Notes under the pieces: model-generated | Told to the model about the DNA's origin: nothing | The model's database searches: none | What the model saw: only the letters and a program-made list of their open reading frames with translations | Made by a program: the position numbers and the translations under genes | Shown here: positions 1 to 5,087 of the stretch, piece after piece | Layout: each line of letters begins with the position of its first letter | How positions within the stretch are numbered: the stretch's first letter is position 1 | DNA from: an uncultured bacterium | GTDB taxonomy: Bacteria; Desulfobacterota; WTBG01 | Direction: 5' to 3' | Length of the DNA stretch: 5,087 bases | Assembly (NCBI GenBank): GCA_938024025.1 | Contig: CALJBY010000012.1 | Span: 1 to 5,087, forward strand

Positions 1-530
1 CAAAGACCCTCGTTTGTACGGTTGAAGAAGCCATGAGGCTCGGTGCCGATGCGGTTTCAATCCATGTCAATATCGGCGCCGATGATGAAAAGGTCATGAT
101 CAGAGATTTCGGGATCGTATCCAAGACCTGTACGCGCTGGGGTATGCCTCTTTTAGCGATGGTCTATCCACGAGGGTCGGCTATAAAGGATGAATATGAT
201 GTCAGAGTAGTAAAACATGCTGCTCGACTGGGGGCAGAACTGGGAGCTGACATCGTCAAGGTTTCTTACACCGGTTCGCCGGAAAGCTTCAGGGAAGTGA
301 TTGAAGGGTGTTTTGTTCCCGTCGTTATTGCGGGGGGGGCAAAAATGGAGACCGATAGAGATATTTTGGAGATGGTGAAGGGGTCCGTTGACGCTGGAGG
401 AGCCGGGGTTTCTATTGGGAGAAATGCCTTTCAGCACCATAATCCCTCGTCAATTGTGAAGGCTATTTCAAATGTTGTCCATAAAAATGCAACGGTGGAA
501 GAGGCATTACAACTCGTGGAGAAAACGTGA
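1..530 (+). CDS. aroA': 2-amino-3,7-dideoxy-D-threo-hept-6-ulosonate synthase / DhnA-type class I aldolase, 3' part
   Basis: The reading frame is open from position 3 to the TGA at 528-530, giving 175 visible residues; the N-terminus lies outside the window (the family is about 265-275 aa). The ATG at 33 is internal, because the codons before it (TLVCTVEEA) continue the fold. Family knowledge: these TIM-barrel class I aldolases join 6-deoxy-5-ketofructose 1-phosphate to aspartate semialdehyde, the first step of the archaeal-type route to 3-dehydroquinate. Visible signatures are MVYPRG with the likely catalytic Tyr (fragment residue 55), IVKVSYTG with the likely Schiff-base Lys (residue 86, codon 258-260), and the phosphate-binding strands VIAGGAK (108-114) and VSIGRNAFQ (136-144). 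The sequence alone could also fit a DhnA-type fructose-bisphosphate aldolase. The overlap with the aroB' gene downstream favours the ADH synthase role. The protein is soluble and cytoplasmic. Confidence 0.88.
   Translation, partial: KTLVCTVEEAMRLGADAVSIHVNIGADDEKVMIRDFGIVSKTCTRWGMPLLAMVYPRGSAIKDEYDVRVVKHAARLGAELGADIVKVSYTGSPESFREVIEGCFVPVVIAGGAKMETDRDILEMVKGSVDAGGAGVSIGRNAFQHHNPSSIVKAISNVVHKNATVEEALQLVEKT
518..521 (+). promoter_or_regulatory. Shine-Dalgarno for aroB'
   Basis: GGAG lies inside the end of aroA', 8 nt before the ATG at 530 and 5 nt before an alternative GTG at 527. Both starts are in the same frame and differ by one residue. I prefer the ATG: it overlaps the aroA' stop by one base (TGATG) and gives an N-terminus beginning MKTVW. 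The arrangement implies translational coupling. Confidence 0.6.
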
Positions 531-1522
531 TGAAAACTGTTTGGATAAACGCATCACCCTGGAAAAAAGAGATTGTTACTACGGCGCTGGAGAGTGGTGC
601 AGATGGGGTAGTGGTTGCCAGGGGATACAGTAGTAAGGTGAAAAAACTGGGAGTGATCCAGACCATAGGGGTGGACGGTGACCTGAAGCTCGGGAAGGAT
701 GTTGTCGAGTGGGAGATTAAGACAAAAGCGGATGAGGACAAGATACTTGCCTTGAGCAAGACGAAGAAGGTCATTGTGAAAACGAGGGACTGGACCGTCA
801 TCCCCCTGGAAAATTTAATTGCCCAAACGGACAATCTCATCGTAGAGGTGAAAAACACTAAAGAAGCCAGGACGATGATGAAGGTTTTGGAAAAAGGTGT
901 CGATGGTGTGCTTCTTAACACCAGAGATATTAATGAAATAAAGAAAACCATTAAGGTGGTAAAAGATGTGTCGGAGCGTATTGCCCTCCAGATTGCTCAG
1001 ATAACCCGGGTTGAACCCCTGGGAATGGGGGATAGGGTTTGTATTGATACCTGTACAACAATGGCACTGGGAGAGGGGATGCTGATTGGCAACAGCAGTA
1101 GTGGACTCTTCCTGGTTCACGCGGAGTCTGTGGAAAATCCCTATGTAGCACCACGACCCTTTAGGGTTAATGCAGGGCCTGTTCATGCGTATGTCAGGGT
1201 ACCGGAAGGGAAGACCAGATATCTTTCCGAGTTGCAATCGGGAGATGAAGTTACCATAATCAATCACAAGGGGCTGTGCCAAAAATCGATCGTCGGCAGA
1301 ATCAAAGTTGAAAAGCGGCCACTCATGTTTATTGAAGCTGAGTGCAAGAAAAAAACTATTGCTACGATTCTTCAAAATGCAGAAACCATCCGACTCACCC
1401 AACCAGGGGGCACGCCCCTCTCGGTTGTTGAGCTCAAAAAGGGAAGTAAGGTACTTATCTTTACAGAGGAAGCGGGCAGACATTTCGGCATGAAAATCAA
1501 GGAAACGATTACTGAAAAATAA
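530..1522 (+). CDS. aroB': 3-dehydroquinate synthase II (DHQ synthase, archaeal type)
   Basis: This 330-residue protein (331 if GTG at 527 is used) matches the 3-dehydroquinate synthase II family along its whole length, not classical AroB. Family knowledge: the enzyme uses NAD+ to oxidatively deaminate and cyclise 2-amino-3,7-dideoxy-D-threo-hept-6-ulosonate to 3-dehydroquinate, feeding the shikimate pathway. The N-terminal half (about 1-160) carries alternating strand/helix segments such as ALESGADGVVVA and VLEKGVDGVLLNT. The C-terminal half has the strongest signatures: GMGDRVCIDTC (165-175), GEGMLIGNSSSGLF (181-194), NPYVAPRPFRVNAGPVHAYV (203-222), VEKRPLMFIEAE (260-271) and LQNAETIRL (281-289). 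No signal peptide or membrane segment is visible. The start overlaps the aroA' stop, so the two are almost certainly one operon encoding consecutive steps. No terminator with a U-tract is seen just after the stop. Confidence 0.95.
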   Translation: MKTVWINASPWKKEIVTTALESGADGVVVARGYSSKVKKLGVIQTIGVDGDLKLGKDVVEWEIKTKADEDKILALSKTKKVIVKTRDWTVIPLENLIAQTDNLIVEVKNTKEARTMMKVLEKGVDGVLLNTRDINEIKKTIKVVKDVSERIALQIAQITRVEPLGMGDRVCIDTCTTMALGEGMLIGNSSSGLFLVHAESVENPYVAPRPFRVNAGPVHAYVRVPEGKTRYLSELQSGDEVTIINHKGLCQKSIVGRIKVEKRPLMFIEAECKKKTIATILQNAETIRLTQPGGTPLSVVELKKGSKVLIFTEEAGRHFGMKIKETITEK

Positions 1523-1740
1523 TGTGCTGCTCCCTGCATCTTGGTTGAGGACGTGCTTTCACTTTCGGAGTATCCTGAAAACAGGGGTGGTGTTCACAAA
1601 CGTGGCGAGGTGAACCGCAGCAGACCTGACCGGAGGTTTTCAACCCGACAAGCCAATCTAAGGGCGGGTATCCAATTACCCTGTGCCTGCCAGCCGTATC
1701 ACCCTAAAGAGTGCACCGGGACGTTATCAGGAAGATAAGG
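1523..1740. other. gene-poor, inverted-repeat-rich intergenic segment; possible structured RNA
   Basis: I find no convincing protein here. A 65-codon TTG-initiated frame (1541-1738) has no recognisable family and no good ribosome site. Several inverted repeats nest or follow one another: TGCTGC 1525-1530 with GCAGCA 1617-1622; CCTG-AAAA-CAGG 1574-1585; GTTCAC 1592-1597 with GTGAAC 1610-1615; ACCT 1624-1627 with AGGT 1634-1637; and GGGTA 1666-1670 with TACCC 1677-1681. The first pair would close a multibranch loop around the next two. I looked for tRNA, RNase P, tmRNA, SRP RNA and common riboswitch cores (TPP, cobalamin, glycine, c-di-GMP) and recognised none. It could be an unnamed ncRNA, an sppA leader or a decayed sequence. 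Confidence 0.3.
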
Positions 1741-1856
1741 ATGTTATTAAACTCTACCGGTACTGGATCGGAAAATTATTATAAAATAAGCCATTATTAA
1801 TAAATAGTTAAAAATATAATTTAATGTAATACTTTAGCTTAAACACTAGGATTGGA
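1741..1856 (+). promoter_or_regulatory. AT-rich leader upstream of sppA with possible -10
   Basis: Base composition drops sharply to AT-rich between about 1741 and 1850. A perfect TATAAT sits at 1815-1820, about 45 nt before the sppA start. The hexamer 17 bp upstream of it (CATTAT, 1792-1797) is not a good -35. Because AT-rich DNA yields such hexamers by chance, the promoter call is tentative, although this is the natural place for one. Confidence 0.3.
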
Positions 1857-1865
1857 GGGTAGAAG

Positions 1866-2867
1866 ATGAGCAGGATAGTATTAGTAAAAGTAAAGGGGTC
1901 CTATCTGGTAAAATCCCTGGTGCTGTTGATTTCTCTTGCATGTGCCGGGTGTACCTGTTTTTCTATCCCCCTTATTGGCGGGGAACGTTCACTGGAAGAA
2001 ACGGTTGTTGCGGGCAAAGGAAAAAATAAAATAGTGCTCATAGACATTTCCGGAGTTTTGTCCAGCAAGGGGAAGGAGGGTCTTCTGGCCTTACAGCATG
2101 AAGCTAGTATTGTTGCACGGGTACGGGAAGAACTGCAAAAAGCGGCTCAGGACAAACAGGTTAAGGGTTTGATCCTGAGAATCAATACACCAGGAGGGAC
2201 GGTTACCTCGAGTGACATCATTTACCGGGAAATCAAAAGGTTTAAGGATGAGATGCACGTGCCTGTTGTCGCCTGTATGATGGAAGTAGCTACTTCAGGG
2301 GGATACTATGTGGCGCTTTCAGCGGACACCATCGTTGCCCACCCTACCTCAGTTACCGGGAGTATCGGGGTGATTGCGCTTAAGTTTAATGCAAAGGGGC
2401 TCATGGAAAAGATTGGGATTGAAGATGAGACGATTATGGCAGGAGATAAGAAGGATCTCTTTTCTCCCTTCAGGCCCATTACCGAGGAGGAGCGCGTAAT
2501 CGTACAGAATATGCTCGATGATTTTCACCAAAGATTCATGAATATAGTGGATGAAGGCAGAAAAGGGCTTGACAGGGAACAGATAAAAAAGGTTGCTGAC
2601 GGGAGGGTATTTACCGCAGCTCAGGCACTTGAGGAAAAGCTTATTGATGAGATAGGCTACTTAGATGATGTCATTACACTGGTAAAAAAGAAGGCAGACA
2701 TTGGGGATGCCAAGGTCGTTATGTACCATCGTCCGTACAGTTATAAGAATAATATTTATTCCCGGATGATGCCGTCTGATCTGACCACCATAAACCTTTT
2801 GAATATTGACTTACAGTGGTTGATGGATGATACGGGGTTGCGCTTTATGTATCTTTGGTTTCCTTAA
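1866..2867 (+). CDS. sppA: signal peptide peptidase SppA, short (about 36 kDa) form
   Basis: This 333-residue S49 peptidase would cut leftover signal peptides in the membrane. GGAGGG at 1854-1859, 6 nt before the ATG, supports the start. Residues 14-28 are a hydrophobic export segment. The end of that segment reads LACAGC with Cys29, so it may be a lipoprotein signal, though Cys at the -3 position is atypical; a plain anchor is the alternative. The catalytic domain follows: KIVLIDISGVL (55-65), LRINTPGG (104-111), ATSGGYYVALSADTIVAHP (142-160) with nucleophile Ser144, TGSIGVI (164-170), and GDKKDLFSPFRP (193-204) with general base Lys196. The Ser-Lys spacing of 52 residues equals that of Bacillus subtilis SppA (Ser147/Lys199, from memory). 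The C-terminus ending RFMYLWFP resembles many short SppA proteins, so the gene looks complete even though a repeat element begins directly at its stop codon. The active form in this family is an oligomeric ring outside the cytoplasm. Confidence 0.95.
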   Translation: MSRIVLVKVKGSYLVKSLVLLISLACAGCTCFSIPLIGGERSLEETVVAGKGKNKIVLIDISGVLSSKGKEGLLALQHEASIVARVREELQKAAQDKQVKGLILRINTPGGTVTSSDIIYREIKRFKDEMHVPVVACMMEVATSGGYYVALSADTIVAHPTSVTGSIGVIALKFNAKGLMEKIGIEDETIMAGDKKDLFSPFRPITEEERVIVQNMLDDFHQRFMNIVDEGRKGLDREQIKKVADGRVFTAAQALEEKLIDEIGYLDDVITLVKKKADIGDAKVVMYHRPYSYKNNIYSRMMPSDLTTINLLNIDLQWLMDDTGLRFMYLWFP

Positions 2868-2885
2868 ACCCAGAATTTACAGTAG
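2868..2885 (+). repeat. left terminal inverted repeat of the MITE-like element
   Basis: The 18 bp starting ACCCAGAATTTACAG pair with the reverse complement of 3149-3166; only position 8 differs (A here, T there). It directly abuts the sppA stop codon TAA. Its last six bases (CAGTAG, 2880-2885) also form a small hairpin with CTACTG at 2890-2895. Confidence 0.75.
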
Positions 2886-2995
2886 CAATCTACTGCTGCT
2901 TGAAAATTCTTGCTGCAACGCTTGTTGTTTGCTTTAATACCTCGTGCTTCGCACGTGGTCGCAAAAGAAAACTACAGCACTTTCGTGCCTCATTA

Positions 2996-3017
2996 GTTTC
3001 ACCCGTCCGGGTGAAAC
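2996..3017. repeat. perfect 9-bp stem-loop (GTCC loop)
   Basis: GTTTCACCC (2996-3004) and GGGTGAAAC (3009-3017) are exact reverse complements separated by GTCC. It lies in the centre of the MITE-like element between convergent genes. There is no adjacent T-tract on either strand, so a classical intrinsic terminator is not shown, though the fold could still slow polymerase from either side. Confidence 0.75.
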
Positions 3018-3020
3018 AAC

Positions 3021-3041
3021 AACACCTGCTTTGCAGGTGTT
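3021..3041. repeat. perfect 9-bp stem-loop (TTT loop)
   Basis: AACACCTGC (3021-3029) and GCAGGTGTT (3033-3041) are exact reverse complements with a three-base loop. It follows the preceding 9-bp hairpin after only three bases. The downstream AGTTTACTG is only weakly T-rich, so terminator function is possible but unproven. Confidence 0.75.
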
Positions 3042-3148
3042 AGTTTACTGCACGATTTTGCTCCTCAACATGTCTATGGATATGCCTTCGTTGCAAAATC
3101 GCTCCAACTGCACGTTTCGCTGCGATTTTCTGCGCCTCGCCACGACAA

Positions 3149-3166
3149 CTACTGTAAAATCTGGGT
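3149..3166 (-). repeat. right terminal inverted repeat of the MITE-like element
   Basis: CTACTGTAAAATCTGGGT is the reverse complement of the left end with one mismatch. TAA follows at 3167-3169, duplicating the TAA before the left end. Confidence 0.75.
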
Positions 3167-3210
3167 TAAACGTCTGGTTTTCTGAGGCGGTAATCCTTGT
3201 GCTATCGCCC

Positions 3211-3885
3211 CTACTGCTTCCAATAGTCTTTAAGACCGGTACGGATTTTAGCGAGGTCTTTAGCGTAACCGTAGAGGTGCAGCCCTTTTGAGGATACGAT
3301 CATCTCACCATCTTCTACCCCGATCTCCTTGGCCATGTATGCTTTGACCTGTTGAAATCCGGCGAGATTTGTCGGAAACCCGCTCCAGAGATCCCAGCTT
3401 CTGAAATAAATGATAAAGTGCAGTTTGTTATCACGAATCCGGGTATCGATATGCCGGAGACAGGGGGGGTCATCGAGATCAATGTCTGAGGGTTGTCCCA
3501 CCTGCATGATAAGCTGATTGGTACCAAAGCCATATGTGCTATAGCGTTCAATGACCTTGTCCATTGATACCATGAGCCGTTCACCGTACGTATACTGTTC
3601 ATTTGCCTGCTTGCTATCTGTCATGAGATAACGAGTTGCATAGTCGTCAACGTACTCCTGCGTCGTTGGTGACGGAATACCGATACCGGGGGGCATATCA
3701 GGTATGAGGGGTTGTGCTCCTGGGTATTTTATGTGAATAGTGATATAATCAAATTCTCTCCGTACTTGTCCTGCATAACTTCCCAGATCGATTGTATATT
3801 CGGGTACCCCATCTTTCAAAATATGCCATAGTGCTTGAAACCAGGCATCTGGCAAGGTGGTTGCCTGTAGCGTAACTAATTCCAT
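3211..3885 (-). CDS. thyA: thymidylate synthase, archaeal (ThyA-like) type
   Basis: A 224-residue protein is read from ATG 3885 down to TAG 3213-3211. It resembles the short archaeal branch of ThyA-type thymidylate synthases, which methylate dUMP to dTMP using a reduced one-carbon folate or pterin. Visible landmarks are TYGERL (99-104), DDPPCLRHID (138-147) with nucleophile Cys142, LHFIIYFRSWDLWSGFPTNLAGF (155-177) with the phosphate-binding Arg162 and pyrimidine-binding Asn173, EIGVEDGEM (187-195) and GLHLYGY (201-207). These occur in the same order as PCH...RSxD...PFN...HxY in bacterial ThyA, but the protein is about 40 residues shorter than the E. coli enzyme. The ATG at 3885 is chosen because GAGG lies 6 nt upstream. 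A longer frame from 3990 would start on the -10 element and adds 35 residues that look non-coding. It is convergent with sppA and divergent from hflK. A hydroxymethylase-type activity cannot be fully excluded. Confidence 0.85.
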   Translation of the reverse strand: MELVTLQATTLPDAWFQALWHILKDGVPEYTIDLGSYAGQVRREFDYITIHIKYPGAQPLIPDMPPGIGIPSPTTQEYVDDYATRYLMTDSKQANEQYTYGERLMVSMDKVIERYSTYGFGTNQLIMQVGQPSDIDLDDPPCLRHIDTRIRDNKLHFIIYFRSWDLWSGFPTNLAGFQQVKAYMAKEIGVEDGEMIVSSKGLHLYGYAKDLAKIRTGLKDYWKQ

Positions 3886-3891
3886 GTTAGT

Positions 3892-3895
3892 CCTC
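3892..3895 (-). promoter_or_regulatory. Shine-Dalgarno deciding the thyA start
   Basis: On the minus strand GAGG precedes the ATG at 3885 by 6 nt. No comparable site precedes the longer start at 3990. This, with the promoter position, fixes the protein at 224 residues. Confidence 0.65.
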
Positions 3896-3980
3896 GAATA
3901 GTCTACCAGCACGAGTAGGCAGAAACTGGTAATGGATGAGTGGCGCGTGTGACTCGTTAGATGGTGAATGGGTACTGTGA

Positions 3981-4010
3981 AAAATAGCATCGGAGGGTTT
4001 TTGAAGTCAA
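3981..4010 (-). promoter_or_regulatory. sigma70-type promoter for the thymidylate synthase gene
   Basis: On the minus strand TTGACT (4010-4005) is followed after 18 bp by TATTTT (3986-3981). A TGC directly before the -10 makes it an extended -10. Transcription would begin near 3974, leaving about 90 nt of leader before the ATG at 3885. Confidence 0.5.
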
Positions 4011-4067
4011 GATATTTTTAGTGAACAACCTATGCGTTTTTAAGTAGTTCTTCTGGAATGATTAACC

Positions 4068-4096
4068 TTGACATGGTAGTGAAATTTGGCTATGGT
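4068..4096 (+). promoter_or_regulatory. sigma70-type promoter for hflK
   Basis: A perfect TTGACA (4068-4073) is followed after exactly 17 bp by TATGGT (4091-4096), which matches the -10 consensus at four of six positions. Transcription would start near 4103, giving a leader of about 70 nt. That leader contains a weak inverted repeat, CAGGT 4122-4126 with ACCTG 4140-4144. The -35 lies about 57 bp from the opposing -35 of the thymidylate synthase promoter. Confidence 0.5.
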
Positions 4097-4172
4097 ATTA
4101 AATTATTCTGTAATTTTCAATCAGGTGAAAAGAGTAGCTACCTGCAATTAACAACAAGCTGAAGGAGCACGG

Positions 4173-5087
4173 ATGGTTATGAATGGAGAGAACAGGGGCA
4201 GGGATCCCTGGGGGCGGGGAGACGGTGGTTTACCACCTGAATTTGATAAGGTTTTAAAGAGTCTGACTCAAGGGTTTAAGGGTGGGCGGTCTAATATTTT
4301 CTTTATCATTGCCGCGGTTATTGTTGTCTGGCTAGTGTTTTCAAGTATTTATACCGTGGGAGTTGATGAGGTCGGTATCATTCAGCGGTTTGGTAAATAT
4401 GTGAGAACAACAACGCCAGGGCTTCACTTCAAACTCCCCCGTGGCATCGAAAAACTCACCAAGGTCAAGGTGAAGTATGTTTATACGGAGGAATTTGGGT
4501 TAAGAACACTGCGAGCCGGGATCAAAACCGAATATGCCTCTGGCACGAGGTATCTCAACGAGTCGTTGATGCTTACGGGGGACCTGAATACTGCCGTTGT
4601 TCCCTGGATCGTACAGTTTAGAATTGATGATCCCTATCAGTACATGTTTAAGGTAAGAAATGTGCCGCTCACGTTACGGGATATGTCAGAATCGGTCGTG
4701 CGCATGGTAGTGGGTGACCGCAGCATAAATGAGGTCATCAGTAAGCGGAAAGAGATTGCAGATGAGGTGAGGATAAAGCTGCAGCAGGCTTTAACTGAGT
4801 CAGAAACGGGGCTCAAACTGGTAAACGTTGAATTAAAAAAGACCAATGTTCCTGAACCGGTGCAGCCCTCATTCAATGAAGTTAACCAGGCCGTTCAGGA
4901 AAAGGAACGGTTAATCTATCAGGCAAAAGAGGAGTACAACAAAATTATTCCCAAGGCACGGGGTGAAGCGGAGCAGACGATAAAAGGAGCAGAAGGATAT
5001 GCCCTGGACAGGGTAAACAGGGCAAAGGGTGATGCCAGCAGATTCCTTTCCCTCTATACGGAATACAGCAAAGCAAAAGATGTGACA
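4173..5087 (+). CDS. hflK: HflK, SPFH-domain modulator of FtsH protease, 5' part
   Basis: The frame is open from ATG 4173 to the window edge (305 codons, no stop), so the last few dozen residues are missing. AAGGAG at 4162-4167, 5 nt before the ATG, supports this start; an in-frame ATG at 4179 is less well spaced. Family knowledge: HflK and HflC form a large membrane complex that encloses and restrains the FtsH protease. The N-terminus is Gly-rich and polar (GRDPWGRGDGG, residues 9-19). One membrane helix spans about 42-59, followed by the SPFH/band 7 domain starting VGVDEVGIIQRFGKY (62-76). HflK-specific stretches are EEFGLRT (106-112), ESLMLTGDLN (130-139), VVGDRS (179-184) and PEPVQPSFNEVNQAVQEKERL (227-247). 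They are followed by the charged, probably coiled-coil region with AKEEYNKIIPKARGEAE. hflC would be expected just downstream. Confidence 0.96.
   Translation, partial: MVMNGENRGRDPWGRGDGGLPPEFDKVLKSLTQGFKGGRSNIFFIIAAVIVVWLVFSSIYTVGVDEVGIIQRFGKYVRTTTPGLHFKLPRGIEKLTKVKVKYVYTEEFGLRTLRAGIKTEYASGTRYLNESLMLTGDLNTAVVPWIVQFRIDDPYQYMFKVRNVPLTLRDMSESVVRMVVGDRSINEVISKRKEIADEVRIKLQQALTESETGLKLVNVELKKTNVPEPVQPSFNEVNQAVQEKERLIYQAKEEYNKIIPKARGEAEQTIKGAEGYALDRVNRAKGDASRFLSLYTEYSKAKDVT

Larger units (their letters stand above)
2868..3166. mobile_element. MITE-like non-coding element with terminal inverted repeats and TAA flanks
   Basis: The 299 bp between the sppA stop and the 3' end of the thymidylate synthase gene are bounded by 18-bp inverted repeats matching at 17 of 18 positions. 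TAA is present immediately outside each end (2865-2867 and 3167-3169), as expected for a target-site duplication. The inside has no plausible gene and is full of short hairpins, plus a direct repeat ACTGCACG (3047-3054 and 3107-3114) and a 9-bp inverted pair, CGATTTTGC 3053-3061 with GCAAAATCG 3093-3101. Size, ends and lack of coding capacity fit a miniature inverted-repeat transposable element moved in trans. Some IS5-family groups make short AT-rich duplications of this kind, but the parent family is not established. The alternative is a stable hairpin-rich intergenic repeat or bidirectional terminator. Confidence 0.6.

Noticed and set aside
463..951. 162-codon minus-strand frame rich in Ser, Phe, Leu and Thr
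   Set aside because: It looks membrane-like only because it is the complement of Lys/Glu/Val-rich coding sequence of aroB'. No ribosome site or motif supports it.
815..1483. 222-codon minus-strand frame
   Set aside because: Lies wholly antisense to the well-conserved DHQ synthase II gene and shows no family features.
1541..1738. 65-codon plus-strand frame after aroB'
   Set aside because: TTG start without a clear Shine-Dalgarno, Arg/Pro-rich composition and no recognisable motif. It overlaps the inverted repeats of the intergenic segment, so it is probably a chance frame.
2865..2867. SppA truncated by the repeat insertion
   Set aside because: The C-terminus (RFMYLWFP) resembles the natural end of short SppA proteins and the length is normal. 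The stop appears to be the original codon, duplicated by the insertion.
2868..3166. CRISPR array
   Set aside because: The repeats are inverted, differ in sequence and are unevenly spaced. There is no regularly spaced direct repeat and no cas gene.
2944..3291. Plus-strand reading frame of 115 codons across the repeat element
   Set aside because: It runs through the hairpins and right terminal repeat, then antisense over the C-terminal codons of the thymidylate synthase gene. It has no ribosome site and an unfamiliar Cys/Thr/Ser-rich composition.
3886..3990. N-terminal extension of the thymidylate synthase from ATG 3990
   Set aside because: The start would lie on the extended -10 of its own promoter, has no Shine-Dalgarno, and the 35 extra residues do not resemble the family. 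The ATG at 3885 has GAGG at good spacing.

Overview
The window carries five genes from what looks like a bacterial chromosome: a 3' fragment of a DhnA/ADH-synthase-type aldolase, a complete 3-dehydroquinate synthase II, a complete SppA-type signal peptide peptidase, a complete archaeal-type thymidylate synthase on the minus strand, and a 5' fragment of hflK. Shine-Dalgarno sequences, an SppA with a bacterial Ser/Lys dyad and HflK all point to a bacterium. The first two genes belong to the aromatic precursor route first described in archaea and also found in some bacteria. Gene content, moderate GC and wide intergenic gaps would suit an anaerobic lineage such as an anammox planctomycete (Brocadiales) or a Desulfobacterota-like group, but this assignment is inference and weakly held.

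Layout. Positions 1-1522 hold aroA'-aroB', a translationally coupled pair (TGATG overlap) that would make 3-dehydroquinate from aspartate semialdehyde and a deoxyketohexose phosphate, bypassing DAHP synthase and classical AroB. Positions 1523-1740 have no convincing gene but are rich in short inverted repeats and could be a structured RNA or a decayed sequence. Positions 1741-1865 are an AT-rich leader with a possible -10 element. sppA runs from 1866 to 2867.

Directly at the sppA stop codon lies a roughly 300-bp MITE-like element (2868-3166). It has 18-bp terminal inverted repeats matching at 17 of 18 positions, is flanked on both sides by TAA (the left copy being the sppA stop codon itself), and contains a row of five small-loop hairpins. 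It sits in the convergent gap between sppA and the minus-strand thymidylate synthase gene (3211-3885). No transposase is visible in it.

Positions 3886-4172 form a divergent regulatory region. A minus-strand TTGACT-18-TATTTT promoter with an extended -10 serves the thymidylate synthase gene, and a plus-strand TTGACA-17-TATGGT promoter serves hflK. hflK starts at 4173 and runs off the right edge, still in frame. SppA and HflK both act in membrane protein quality control. The aroA'B' and thymidylate synthase genes are metabolic and show no evident functional link to them.
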